Position numbers and translations under genes: made by a program. DNA of 64,000 bases. Origin: Proales similis (lineage: Eukaryota; Rotifera; Eurotatoria; Ploima; Proalidae). Of this stretch, positions 32,927 to 45,700 are shown one piece after another. The DNA lies in the NCBI GenBank assembly GCA_019059635.1, contig JAGVRJ010000001.1, forward strand, positions 3,596,001-3,660,000, in the 5' to 3' direction. Positions within the stretch are counted from its first letter, which is position 1; each line of letters opens with the position of its first letter. Under the pieces are notes generated by a model. It was not told the origin of the DNA. It saw only the letters and a program-made list of their open reading frames with translations, and did no database searches.

Positions 32927-34667
32927 GAGTGTGTTTCTTGAAATAAACTTTGCCTCCGCAGAACGAGTTTTTCAAATTCGCCCCCTTGTGGCCCACTCGG
33001 CAAATCCAGTCATCTCTCTCTCTCTCTCTCCTTGTAAAGCCCGCTCTCCGACTGCTTGCCTGCTTCTCTCGGCAACTTGCTTGCTTGCCTCATTTCTCTA
33101 ACTGCCCTGGTGATTTGGCCTTATCTGAGGCGATTAAACCACATGCATCATCATCATCGTGATAAAAGCGCCGCGTTAAAGCATTCAAGTTTATCGAAAC
33201 CTGCTGCCGCTGCTCGTGCTATGATGCTGCTTTTGTTGTTGCTTTTATTGATGAACGCATGCATTTGGCGGAGAGGAAGCGAAAAAAGCGATCAAGGATA
33301 AATGGCGCACAGCATTTTCATTCAGTCGGCGCACGCATGTGAAAGTATTATTTATGAGCCGAAAAGATGAATAGGGCGTGCGAGGCATTTAGAGACGCCA
33401 GCAGACAGCTCGGGCCCACATTTATCAGCCGCATCAAGAACAGTGAGCAATTACTTTTGTGTATGAGCGTTCGCTTGTCTGTGAGTGTGAGCGAGACGAA
33501 GCGTCTGGGCACGAGTCAAAGTGTGTGGGCGCGAGCGTGTTTGTTTTATTACATTTAGAGAGAGCGCGCGGATGTGCAAGCTGGTCTGAGAGCAGTGACA
33601 AGTGAGCGCGTTGGTTCGCATTGACCCAGTCGCGCTTGCAATAAATGAGAGGATAAATGACTTGACTGCGGATATGTAATGAGCGCATTGTTAATTGCGC
33701 TCGATTGACGAGTGAGTGAGAGGCCTATGATGCAGTCGACGATGCCTCCAAGAGCTCTTTGCTTCTCTTCCCTCTCTCTCTCTATGACTGCCTCTCTCGG
33801 TCTTGATGCGGCACCAAGAGTTATGCAATCTTACTTATGTAAACATTTTCCTTTCTATTTATTTCGGCTTTTTTTTTTGCATCTTCTCTGCTTGTTGCTA
33901 TATTTGGTCCTAACCAACCAGGCTCACTTATTACATTTGCGGCGATTAATTCGATTTTAAATGAGCCTCTTCATTACTTCATTGCTTCATTGTTTCTCTA
34001 GGCTCTTAAAATTGCTCGCTTGATGATTTATGATCATAGAGCGCGCTTGCAATCAATTTGCGTCGGCAGCGCTTCCTGGCACACACACACACGCTCACAC
34101 AAACTAAGAGTGGAACTTATTCGGGCAAACTGACTTTAGCGACGCTCGTTTCTCTGATGAGTTTTGCCTTAATCAATTAACCAATACGAGCGACTTGGCT
34201 CGGGCAGGCATTTTAGCCTCTTTTTACTATCACTACAGTCGTGCTGGTCTGTTGTCCCTTGTTGTTGTCGTTGTCATCGTTGCCGCGCAGAAAGTCTATT
34301 TTCAACCAGTTCGCCTTCATTTTGTATATTTACCTTCTCGAGCTCATTTGGCTCGCTTGTTTCCTTCTTCCTTGTCTCGGCCGGCAACAACTATTCGCAA
34401 ATATACGCCTAAACCCCTCACCATCAACATACTCGTTCGTTCAATTATATCTAGAAAGATAGACACACAAACAATACGCGCACACACACACACACGAGCG
34501 CGCGCAAATACACATAACACTCAATCGCTCACTTATACACTCACCAAGTCGTTAGCTGACTCTTTCGCTGAATTCAAATAACGCCCACCAGCGAATGCAT
34601 AAACCAATCGGCCCTCTCTGATCAGTTGGTTTTGGGCTTTGAGGGGCGGAGGGCCGATCGGTCAGAC

Positions 34668-34720
34668 GGACGGATGGACGGACGGGCAGCCGAGCGGACG
34701 GATGAACGAACGAATGGAGG
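34668..34720. repeat. GACGGACG-type tandem repeat
   Basis: Imperfect array of GACG and GACGGAT/GAACGA units within the gene desert. Likely simple-sequence expansion. Confidence 0.7.
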
Positions 34721-36349
34721 ACGGCTTCATAGCCATTTCAACTCAAACCGATTATCTATCGATCAAAGAATGCAACAAGGCAACTGCTTCAAATTCCGAT
34801 TGAGCGATAAGCCCAAGTGAAAGCCAAGTGCCCGACAGCCGTCATAAGCATTTCGCTTTGGATGCGCCTCGCTGCAACTAGTCTGAGTTGCAATCGAGTC
34901 AAGAGTTCTGGCTGGCTAAAGAGCCACGTTGAAAAACGGAGAGTGCGCCAGAGTGAGGTTAGAGTGAAAAGAGAACGAGAGTTGCAGACGCATTATATCG
35001 ACGCATTTAGCCAATGCCCAAACGGCTTAGTTTAATATCCGAATCGAGTGTGCTCATCGAAGCGGCTCATGAATTAAAGCGACTTGGGTTTGGTTAGGTG
35101 CACCTGAAATATGGCGTTTGATTGATGAGCATCGGAAGCGAAGGGCGGCAAGTGACGTGCGAGTGGAGCATGAAAGCGTCCGGCCGCTCTTATTGCAACG
35201 ATCATGATCGCTCTGATGAGGACCAGAGTGACGAGAATGGTTTTGATTGCAATTTGGAGGACCTGATCATCATCATGGTGGTGGCGGTGATGAGTGCACA
35301 AGGGTGCGGCTGCAATCAATCGGTCTCAACAGGTTGCCGTCCTCATAATATTACATAAACGTTCAACGATGAGCCGCCGTTGCATCAATCATCATCATCA
35401 TTCAAATGAAAACAAGCGAAATATATACCCGAAATCCAAAGCCAATAAACGAAATAAAAACACAACCGAAGAGAGAGAGAGAAAGCGAGAGTGAAAGAGT
35501 GGCGTGCAAGCAAGCGAGCCAGCCTGCAGCAACAACAATAACAAGCAAAACAAGTATGGAGCGCGTAACTCTTGCCTTTTGGTTTCAATCACCGCAGGGG
35601 CGAGGCGCACAGGGCGGCGGCGTCCGAGGCTCATCTGGGCTTATCATCGACAATCAACTCTTCTCATAATCCCCTTTCTTTCTTTTTCTTTCTAATTTTT
35701 CCGTTCGCTCGCCTAATCGGGAACCATTCGAAACTATTCGGTCCGTGCGTAAACATACCATTGCCATTTAGTAGCCAAGCCGCTCTAAGGATGCTCACTT
35801 AATTAAATCACTTTCACTCTATCTTCATTTCTCCGCCCACGCCCAGATGCCTCTTTTGCACGCCTTGCTATCTCCCAATTGACGCTGCTCGCCAATACTG
35901 CGGCCAGCCGAGCGCCTGTCACCACTGTCGCACTTGGAGGGCAGCCTTCTTCGTCAAACGAGATTATTCAAAGCCGCAAGAAGCGTCGATCTGTGTATCG
36001 CTCGAATCCGAGTCATCATCGCAAATAAACAATGGCAAAGGTTTCATGTGCCAGAATATCTTCACATCGAACTGGAGAAATTAGGCGCTGAACGCTCATA
36101 TTAATTAGGAGCCGCTCTTTTAATTATGTAAAATCGAGCAATTATTTACGCTGTCCATTTAGAAGATGCTATTCCGTGATATTTGAACGCTGACTAAAAT
36201 TAAGCCGCAGCCAAAGGCGATGATCATCACGATTCGAGTCGTTCTGTTCGGCCGACCCAGCCGCGACGTTCTCTTCATTCGATCATTTGAAATCGATCTT
36301 ATGCAAGCTTTTGTTCCTTCGAATGCGCCTGCCTGCCTCCATCCCACCT

Positions 36350-36400
36350 CCCGCCTGCCTGCCTGCCTGCCTGCCTACTTGCCTGGTTGCTTGCCTGCTC
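36350..36400. repeat. GCCT tetranucleotide repeat
   Basis: Run of perfect GCCT units followed by degenerate ones (TTGCCTG, TGCTCG). Simple repeat in the gene desert. Confidence 0.75.
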
Positions 36401-38921
36401 GACTGCGTGCTTTGTTCACGAATCGGCTTTTGTTCGCCGTGTTCGAATGTTTGCTGCATTTTATGTTTTCTTCAAAATATCGATCGATCGATCACCATGC
36501 AGCCATTGCGCCTCTTCATTCGAATGCTTTCGATTAGATAAGCGATTAGCTGCAAAAGCAACGTTCTTGTCTGCCAGCGACGCCTCTGCGATTTTCATTC
36601 GCCAACAATAATGACGATCACGTCTAACCATGAATCCAAGCGGCCGCGTTTCAATCAGCCGTCCCGTGCTTTTATTTCTCCTCTCTCTCGCTCTCTGGCG
36701 CTACGTCTTGTTTTTTCTGAGCTTGTTGCCGATTTTTAAATCAATCAAATCTGGTTTTAGGTTGCAGACGTCTCGATCCTTTTCCTTTAGATTATTTGCC
36801 ATCTTTCAACATTAATAATTCTTGCACTAATGAGTGAAAAACAGAAACAGCTCGAACCAGTCTGCAGACACGATCGCAAGCAGCACGCAGAAATGAGCCG
36901 TGCAGTTCCGCTTTTATTTGAATGTCAAGAGCGAGCCAAGCAGCAATTTTTAATATTAACGCATCCGAACCAAATTGGCGAACTGCTGCTGCATCCCCTG
37001 GCTCATGGTTGCCACAGGGTGCCACGCAATTTTCGGGCTATTTCGCAACTCTCGTCAGACATGATGTCAATTGCAAAACAACTCTGCGCGCTAATTCTAT
37101 GCGAAATATTGGCGAAATCGATTCAGGCACGTAATCAAGTTTGGCTCGACCTTCGCTGAACGCATGCTCGCTGCTCGTGTTTGATTCAATAACAAGAGGC
37201 CAACTCGAATTTATCTGCAGATTGAGCATATCCGTCGGGAATTGGCACGAATGCTTGTCAGTACGGACGCAGCCGGATCAATGTCGCTTCGTTCTGAGCT
37301 CGATCGCCTCGCGAGTGCGTTCGCGCAAAATTGCATCCAGCACTCATTCTTCGGATTTCGCATTCGCATCGATCGTCGTTTTCTTCGGCTTTTAATTAAA
37401 TTCGCGGCACGTTGTTGCAGGCAGCAGCTTAAACGCCACCATCGCCACATCATCAGCGTTTCTTTAAAACGCATTCTGGCTTCCTATTCTTAATGGCATA
37501 TGGATTCTAAATCTTGATTGCGGCCATTTCGATCGCATTCTGGATGCAGAGTGGCCACGCAAATCGAATATCGCCTGCATGACCACTACTACCACGCGAA
37601 TGCGTTATTATGAACCGAAAGAGAGAGAGAGAGAGCGCGCCAAAAGCGCCGAAGAGGAGAGTGACGCGAAATTGTCATCTGGCGATCGTCTATCCGATTA
37701 AGTAGAAATTTTGCACGCAGAACCATGCTCGCCTGCTTGGGCGGCCTGCTGCTGCTCGTGTGACCCTTCTCGCCAAGCAATCATCATCGCCTCTGCCTTA
37801 ACATATTTCAATTTGGCCAAGTGCACGGCTCGCCGACTTGAAATGAAAGAAATCGCATTTGCTGCAATTTGGCATCGAGTTGGCGTTCGTCCGTTGAACT
37901 TGGCATCATCTGCTCTCGAATGCGTCAATAATCCGCCACCGTCTCCGTCACAAGTGCGCTCAGGCAGAAACCTGAGCAATTCAGTCGACCACCTCGACAA
38001 TTGATTGGCTCTGAGCAGACGCTGCTAGCTGTCAATGATCGAGCAGTCTTCTCGTCTTAGAAGAACAATAGAAGATCTAAGCTCAAGTATTAGAGGATTT
38101 TCGAGGCGACAGCAGCGCCATGGTGTTTCTTCTCTCTTCTCTCTCTCTCTCTGTCCCTCTCGAAGTCTCTGTGTGTTGCTCTGTTGCTGTGTCTCTATCA
38201 AAGAGACTTGCTCTAAATCAGACGCCTTAGGCTTATGAATGTTGTTGCTTAGACGCTCGACGGTGATTAGGTGCCGCTTGCCTTTGCTTTATTCATTAAC
38301 CTAGTTTGACTAGCGACTTTATCTTTTAATTAGAACGCGGCCAACACAACTGAGAGCCACACTGTGAGACAGAGAGAGAGAGAGAGAGCAATAACAATAA
38401 AAAAACGAACGCAACAATGAAGAAGCGACGGGTATGTTTGTACGCTACCTCCTCTTCCTCTATCTCTCTGAGGCGCGCTCGTTCGATTGCTACCTTTGTG
38501 TGGCCTATTGCACTGACGGTGATGATTACGATGATGAGGAAGCAAACAAACATGGTATTTATTCGATAGCCACTAGTCTAACTGGGCCAGTTCTAGTTTT
38601 GTCGTCGTCTTCGTTAGTCCTACTAGCCGTGGCCGCCGCCTCACCCCTCATCTGCTTTGTCTTTTGGCGGGGACGTGTTTTGTTTTTGTGTGCGATGCGA
38701 TATGATACCGATAGCAAACTAAAACGCACACGATTCATTGTTCTTCTCGAACTGCACACTATCGCCACCAAACCCTCAAGCGCAAACACACACACACACA
38801 CACACTCGCTCGCATACTTATACACGGAGTCGCATCGGCCAAAATACATTCATGACCTTAAAACAACGCATCCGCTTCTTCTTTTAGAGAGAAAAATCGA
38901 AAGCGCGTCCCGAGATGAGCA

Positions 38922-41859
38922 ATGAATACTTCGAGCGCTGCTTGCAATTCCGAGTCGCCGGCGGCCGAGTCGTCGTCGTTTGAGCCGACATTCAACTCGC
39001 TGCGGCTCAACGACCGCTTTGAGCCGATTGCGTTCGAAAATGGCGCTGAGCATACGAACCCGGTTAGCAGTCAGCACGAGTCGTTCAGTTTTCGCCTCTC
39101 GGACGTTTACATGAGCGACTTGGCCAGCCCTGGCTCGACCATGAGTCAGACGGCGCCATCGTCCAATTCGTCGTTCGGCTCCAACTCGTCGCGTCCAGCG
39201 TCCAAGAGCCGCACAGCCAAAGTACCCATTCCCAAGTCGCCTTCGCCCGAACGTACTCTGCTCATGATGGAGTCCGTTCTACACGGCCTAAAGTAAGAGA
39301 GAGAGAGAGTTGCCTGATGTCTGTGTTCTAAACTAGACCGTCTTTAAGCGTCACTCTACAAGACACGCAAAACAAATTGACCGAGTTGAGCGTGGCAGTG
39401 AGTCACGGCTACAACGCCATGGCCAAGCAGTTGCTTCAGTCCGAAACGTACGTGCGGCGGCTAGAGCAGCGTATCGAGGCGATTGAGCTGCTGCGCAAGA
39501 GCTACGAGATCAACCTGCGCATCCAGGAGGGCATTAAAAACATGTACGAAGCGTACAAGCAGTCGCCAGGCAAACAGGCAAAGAACCTGACGAGCATAAA
39601 GACGAGCTGGAAAGAGTGCGTTCAAAACTTGTGTGCGATCGAGGCGCAGACTGAAACCTTGTTGGGAACGTTGCACTTTCAAATCGAAAAGCTGATCGGC
39701 TTTTCGCGTCTCTGTCCGGGCGACACGTTTGAAATGCGCATGCGCTACGGCAGACGAGCCAAGTTCAGAGCGCGCGCCAAAATACTCAAGGACGGCTCGC
39801 AGAAGTGGAACAAGTGCAAGTTTGCGCTCAACATTTCAATGAGGGACTCGATTCAGATCAAATTGAACGAGATCAAATTTCTGGGCAAGAACTCGCTGAT
39901 CGGCGAACGCGCCTGCGACACCAAAGAGCTCTTCTCCACCATTCAGACGCAGCGGCTGACCATAAACGCAAACACAAGCGGCACAATAAAGCTGAGCATG
40001 CTGATCAATTGGCAACCGTTTGAGAACTGCCAGGACGCCTACGTCTACTTCAATCCGACCAAGTTCGTCGCCTCAACGTCGTCATCGAACAGCAAACGAC
40101 TGAGCTCGTACTCGTTCAGACGCGGCTCCCAGTTGAGAACCAGCATCGCCAGTGCCGCTTCGTGCACGCTCCAGATTCGAAATCACCTGCACAGGAACCA
40201 CCAGAATGATCTCGATCTTGACGACCATTCTCGAGCACAGGCAGCAGGCAAAGTGAACCAGAACGAATCAATCACAGTTTCTTCATCATCTTCGGAGTCG
40301 TCGGCATGCTCGTCTCCTTCTTCTGCTTCGCCGTCGTCAATCTCTTCGCTGGCTCGTGGCAAGCCAAACTCAAGGCCGAGCTCTGGATACAACACGGAGC
40401 CGTTGTCGCGATCTCGATCGAATCGCAACTCATACGCGAGCAACAACGATTCAGTTCTGAGCGAAGTGGAGATTCTAGTCGACGAAATGCTGTTCAAAGT
40501 GACTCCTTGTGCTGAGCAGCCAACTTGCATTGCTGCGAGCAGCAAACACAACACTCAACAAGAGCCGACGCAGCAAGAGCCACAGCAACAGGCGCGAATG
40601 CGTCTGGTTGTCGACGTAATCGAAGAAGAGCCCAAGAGCTCTGAATCGGAAAAAGTCGATTTGAAGCTGTTTAACAATTTCTATTTAAATTCAATTTATT
40701 CAAGCATACGAGAGCGACTCGACTTGTTATTGTACGATTTCATTGAGCTCAACGAGCTGTTCGAGTTGATGGATCGCTTGCCGAGCCATGTGGCACAAGA
40801 CGAGGAGAACAGCCTGTCACTGGTATTGGACAAAGTAATGCAGTGCTTTGACTTTCTCGACTCTGAAGCGGACGAGGCCGAATCGGACGGCATCTCGTCA
40901 AGCAACCAGGAAGACAGTGAAGAGTCGATTTGGCAGCCGCGCCAGAGCTGTCCCGGCAAGCCCGATTATGTCGAGGAAGCGTTCGAGATGCACTTGCGTC
41001 GAATAGCATCTCTAGTCAACGGTCTTCATGCTCTGCATCAGCTAGAGCCGAGAGTGGCCGCAATCGAGCAAGTGCAGCTCGATCAAATTTCGCACGAAAC
41101 GAGACTGCTCTCTCGACTCGTCGAGCTTCAGAGTGAATTAAGGGCAGAATGCGACGTTGAGCTCGCCTGGCTGCGTCTAATCGCTTCCGGTCATCTTGCG
41201 AACTCCGAGCAGCCATCCGAACACTTGCAAATGCTAAATGAGACAATAAAAGATGAAAAGTCGATATGTGTGAACGCGTCCGCTCTAATCAAGCGTCTGG
41301 CGCAGTTCGATTTGAGCCATGATGAGCCAGCAGTCGGCACCAGCTTGTCGAGCAAAGTGCACGCCCTTCAGAATATCGCCGGTCCGCAAGGAAAGATAAG
41401 CGCAATTTACGCCCATCAAATTCTCAACGACAAGACGAACGAACGCCTCAACCAACTGCTCGTCATGGCCAAACTGATCGAGCAGGCGGTCGAATCATCG
41501 AGTCACGGTGATGAATGTGCGCAAATAACGGTGAGACTCGACGCTTGTCTCTCCAAGAGCCCGAGAGACGTGCCCGATCTCATACTCGGTCTCATTTCGA
41601 TCCTTTTGTCGACCAGAGAAAAGGCTGAATATAGACCTGCTGCGGTGTCCGGCTTGCTTCGACATCTTGCCGACTATTTAGTTCGCATTTCAAACGTAAG
41701 TGCTCAATAGAACCTTGATTTGCGCGGCTCAATTTGAAATCGAATTTCTTTCAGCTGCATCCACAACTGATTGAGTTAGAAACAGTGCGCTCGGTTCAAA
41801 ATGTGCTCAAGGCGGACTCTGACCTGTTCAGTTCTCTGTGCGCTCTTGACACGCAATAA
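38922..41859 (+). CDS. RIPOR: RIPOR-like Rho-interacting cell polarity regulator (FAM65 family)
   Basis: Three exons, 38922-39292, 39349-41695 and 41755-41859, give 940 residues. After a serine-rich start, the conserved N-terminal helical region appears (NKLTELSVAVSHGYNAM through RRLEQRIEAIELLRKSYEI), then a C2-like domain signalled by GFSRLCPGDTFEMRMRYGRR, KWNKCKFALNISMRDSIQIKLNEIKFLG and GTIKLSMLINWQPF. A disordered serine-rich middle follows and a helical C-terminal region with ARM-like character (SICVNASALIKRL, LILGLISILLSTREKAEY). RIPOR proteins bind active RhoA-family GTPases through the N-terminus and influence polarity and migration. It lies directly downstream of the gene desert, which probably holds its promoter. 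Confidence 0.88.
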
Positions 41860-42762
41860 CAGTGGAGCCAATGAGCCAACTTCTTCCAATAGTCGACCAA
41901 ACCGGACACAGCCGGAACCAATTTCGTGTATGGGCGATTTCGCTTCTCAAGCTGCAGCTCTCAGTCGTTGATTTTATTCTCTACTGGCCTCGATGGACAC
42001 CATTGCAAGCCAAGCAACCGTGACAACAGCAATCTGCCTTCCTTGCACTTTCCTCTTCAGCTTTTTGTTTGTTTTTATATCTAATTGCAACTCGGTTTCA
42101 AACAATCTCCTCTTAAATCCGCGTCATTAAATTTAAAATCATGAGCCACAAGTAAACGCCTGAATCAGAGAAAGCCAAGAATACTGAAGACTGGAAACGA
42201 GGCGATTATTTATGTTTTGGTTGTTGCCTGCTGTTTATAGAAATGTGCATACAAATATATTTTCGTTCATCAATCTTCTCATATTCACCTTGCTCTATTT
42301 TTTTTTCTTCCTTTCACTGCCACTGTTCAAACTAAGCAAGCGAGCAAGTCATTCTTAAATTGATTTGTGACTCCTTGGTCTCCTTCTTCTGCTTGACAGT
42401 CATTCTTGTTCTTATTGGCGCCGACTCGTATCGGGCATTTGTCTTTTAAACGAAATAAAGAGACTCAATCAATCGAAAAAAATTGAATAAATTGTCGGTC
42501 ATTTTCGCTGGCATGAGTCACATGCGGTTGCCATGGCGACCGCAGGCCAAGAATTCGTCAGAATGCAACATAGTTCAAGAGCACATCGTTAATCGAGATC
42601 TGCCCTTCTGCACGCCCTCTCATCCATTGGTCAACGTTTCTATTCATCGTCTGTTGTACTGTCATAATTGAAGAATTAACAGCTGCTGCCACTGCTGTTC
42701 TGATTTAAGCAACGTCAATCCATTCAATAAGATTGGTCGCCCAACTAGTGAAGAACGTCAAA
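41860..42762. other. Intergenic region upstream of WDR19
   Basis: RIPOR 3' UTR with AATAAA at 42454-42459, then the WDR19 promoter, holding an X-box-like site (42527-42540) and a TCATAATT octamer (42662-42669). No gene seen. Confidence 0.5.
42527..42540 (+). promoter_or_regulatory. Candidate RFX X-box of WDR19
   Basis: GTTGCCATGGCGAC matches the palindromic X-box GTTGCCATGGCAAC except at one position of the right half. It lies 223 bp upstream of the WDR19 ATG. RFX factors control most IFT genes in animals, so site and gene agree. Confidence 0.6.
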
Positions 42763-45700
42763 ATGTCAAACGGAAAGGTAGCCTTGGCTGTTTCTCCACT
42801 TTTATTTGAATGTCAACTGAGTTTTCAAACTAGCGAGTGTTTGCTGTGGCTGCCAAAGACCACGGCGCTCAAACGCCTGCCCATTTCTGCTGGCAGCCCA
42901 AACAAGGAACTTATCTGGCTGTGATTGGGTAAGGCTCTGATCTGGCTGTTGATTGAAACCCGAATTTCACTTTTGGCAATCAAAAGGTCAAATCGAACAC
43001 TATTCATTTACGATCGGCACGGAGGAGTGGTCGAAAAGACGCCGTTGATCGAGTGAGCGTTTTTATTCGCCTGAACATTGTGGCCTTGTCATGATTTAAA
43101 ACGAATTGCAGCGACATTTCATGCATAGCATGGGACAGAGACGGAGATCTGCTGGCGGCTTGCTGCGAGAAGCTGCCAATCATTGTTTTCTGGGACTCCA
43201 ATCGACACAAGCTGTTTCAAATCGATTCCACTTTCAAGTTAGTTAGCCATATTCAATTTATTAGGCCAAGTGCAATCGCTTTTGAAGCTTCATTGCAATT
43301 TAGAGACTCGCTAACTTACTTGTGCTGGTCAAAGACGACTAGTCTGCTCGCAGTCGGAACCTCAAAGGGAAACCTGCTCTTGTACAACCATTTGAACTCG
43401 AGGTAACAAGCCCGACTGGGTCAACTGTGGCAAGCGAGTGGATAAATGGCGATCGAAAGGAAAACGCCGGTGCTTGGCAAACACACAAAGCGGATAGTGG
43501 CCGGTGCGTGGAGCAAAGACGGCCTGCTCGCGCTCAGCTCGGACGACAAGACGCTGAGTGTGAGCAACGAGTTCGGCGACATTGTAACGCAAAAGGCGTG
43601 GCGAGAAGTTCCACTGGGCATCAAGTTCTCCGATCGAAAGCAAGACGTGCGCAGTCAGCTGGCCGAGGGCACTGTGAGCTTCGTGCTCGGCAAGAAAACG
43701 CTGCATCTGATGGGCATCGACGATCCGGACAATCCGATCGAGTTGTCGTTTCAGAAAAAATACGGCGACATAGTCAATTATCAATGGTAGCGATCTTGTG
43801 CGTCTCCTCTCTCTTCCTTGGCTTTCTTGCACCATTCTCTTCAATTGAAGGTACGGAGACGGCTACATAATGATCGGATTCAATCAAGGATTCCTCATCG
43901 TCATCTCCACTCACAGCAAAGAGATTGGCACGGTACAGCTCGACTTGGCCTCTTGTCTATTTTGCCTTCAATGTGACAACACCTCAAATAGGAAATATTC
44001 CAGCTGAGAGCGCACAAGAACTACCTGTCGGACGTGAGCGTGTCCACCTCATTGAACATGGCCGCTTCATGTGGTGACACTTGGTGAGTGACTGCCATTC
44101 GAGGGAGCATTTGATGAATTGTCTCGCTAAAGCTTTTTCCCAGCATCAAAATGTATCCGCTGCAGGACCTCAAAGATGTCGACACGATCATAAACATGGA
44201 AGACAGCAGCCACAGTCTAACCAAAATGAGTGAGTTCGATCGATGCGCATTTCCTCTTGGCCTCTGCTCTAACGCCAGACAGATTGGAGCGATGACGGAC
44301 AACTGTTGGCCCAGGCCAGCGTAGATGGCACCATCTCGGTCTATCTGACCAAACTGCCCTTATTGGCGAGCGTGCACGCCAATCGAATCGCCTACATGAC
44401 CTCGCTGAAAGAGATTTGCATTTACGACCACGACAGTCGAACAAAGGTAAGTCCGACCGCCTCAAACAGAGTCGAGCTGTCTAACGAGAGCATCGGCAGA
44501 CGAAGCCTTTGAATCTGTCAATAAACATTGAGCCAACTTTTGTGGCCTTGAGCAGCAGTCATGTGGCGGTTGGCTTCAACAACCGCGCTTGGTTTTACAC
44601 CATTCAAAGCGAAGGTAATCACAAACGAATTTTTTCAACTCATTTCGACCGAGAAAGAGAGCCCAGACGAGTCGATATTTGTAACTATTTGCCTGTGTGA
44701 TTTGTTTTAAGAAAACAAAGGCGGCGCAGAAGACGTGGCAAACGCCAATCAGGAGGACATTAGTAAGAAGTTCTTGAAAGTCTGTCTGACGTAGTTTTAC
44801 AACTCTGACTTGACCCTATCAGCTTTGGTTCCTTCTTCTAATTTGCTTGCTTGCGACAAAATCATTGCTGCGCGTTCTAATCGTTAAAAACTTGTTTCCA
44901 AGGAATCAGCCGCCTGACCGAGCGCGAGTACTTGAACACCGTGACCAAGATGATGATTTACGGAGAGTTCGCTGCCGTTCACATGGGCCACCAGCTTCAA
45001 CTTCACTCGGTAAGTACTCGGAGCGATCATCTCTCGAACAGTTGAGAAGAACGATTTGACCCTAGCTGGCCGAGTCGCAGGATGAGTCGCGCGACTCGAT
45101 TCTATTTCCGACGCCCGAACATAACGACGGAAAAATCAGCTGCTTCGGCATGGTCAGAGACTGTCTAATCTACGGCACAGAGGTAAACTTGGCCTCAATC
45201 TGCCTCGATTCAAGTCGAATTTATTCAATTGTCGCCACGTGGCCAGAGCGGTTACTTGTGCCACTTTAACGTGGAGGGCTGGCAGCACGTGAACAAGTAC
45301 AAGCACGACTATGGCATCAAGAAGCTGTTTGCCGAGCCCTACGGCATGTCATTGGTTCTCATCGACGACAAGAGCGAGGGTTACATCTTCAACGCGGTGA
45401 ATGGAAACCTAGTCAAGGTCCCAGAGCTGCCTGCCACCACCCAAGGCATAGTCTGGGAGTCGTTTGAGCCCGAAAAAGTGAGCGCTTTCCCTCCTCTCCT
45501 TCACTCGATTGTTCTGACCATCTCAACTTGATTCAAGTCGGTGTTGGTCGCCTTTAGCGGCGACAAGATTCTCACCTATTTGTACGCCAAGTACACAGTC
45601 GAAGGGCCGATGTGCACCCTCGTCGGCCAAATGAAGCAGCCCTACTCGTCGCTGCCGCTCTTGCTCTTCAGAGGAGTTCTCATGCTTCTTGACGCAGGTG

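Larger units (their letters stand above)
32927..38921. other. Six-kilobase gene desert rich in simple repeats
   Basis: The longest stretch without a gene. Open frames on both strands are low-complexity and match nothing. Simple repeats include CT runs (32812-32830, 33015-33030), CA runs (34080-34092, 34480-34496, 38787-38806), a GACG/GACGGA array (about 34668-34720), a GCCT array (about 36350-36400) and GA runs (37620-37636, 38370-38390). It contains the 5' flank of the RIPOR-like gene. I see no tRNA, rRNA or transposon signature. It may be regulatory or hold 5' UTR exons. Confidence 0.55.

Noticed and set aside
32812-38390. CT, CA and GA arrays as CRISPR or satellite arrays
   Set aside because: They are plain mono- to tetranucleotide repeats with no spacer structure.
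38434-38925. 163-codon frame upstream of RIPOR with a signal-peptide-like start
   Set aside because: It runs into a CA repeat, matches no family and lies in a pyrimidine-rich stretch; its first codons follow an ATGAAGAAGCGACGG/GTATG that looks more like a splice donor.
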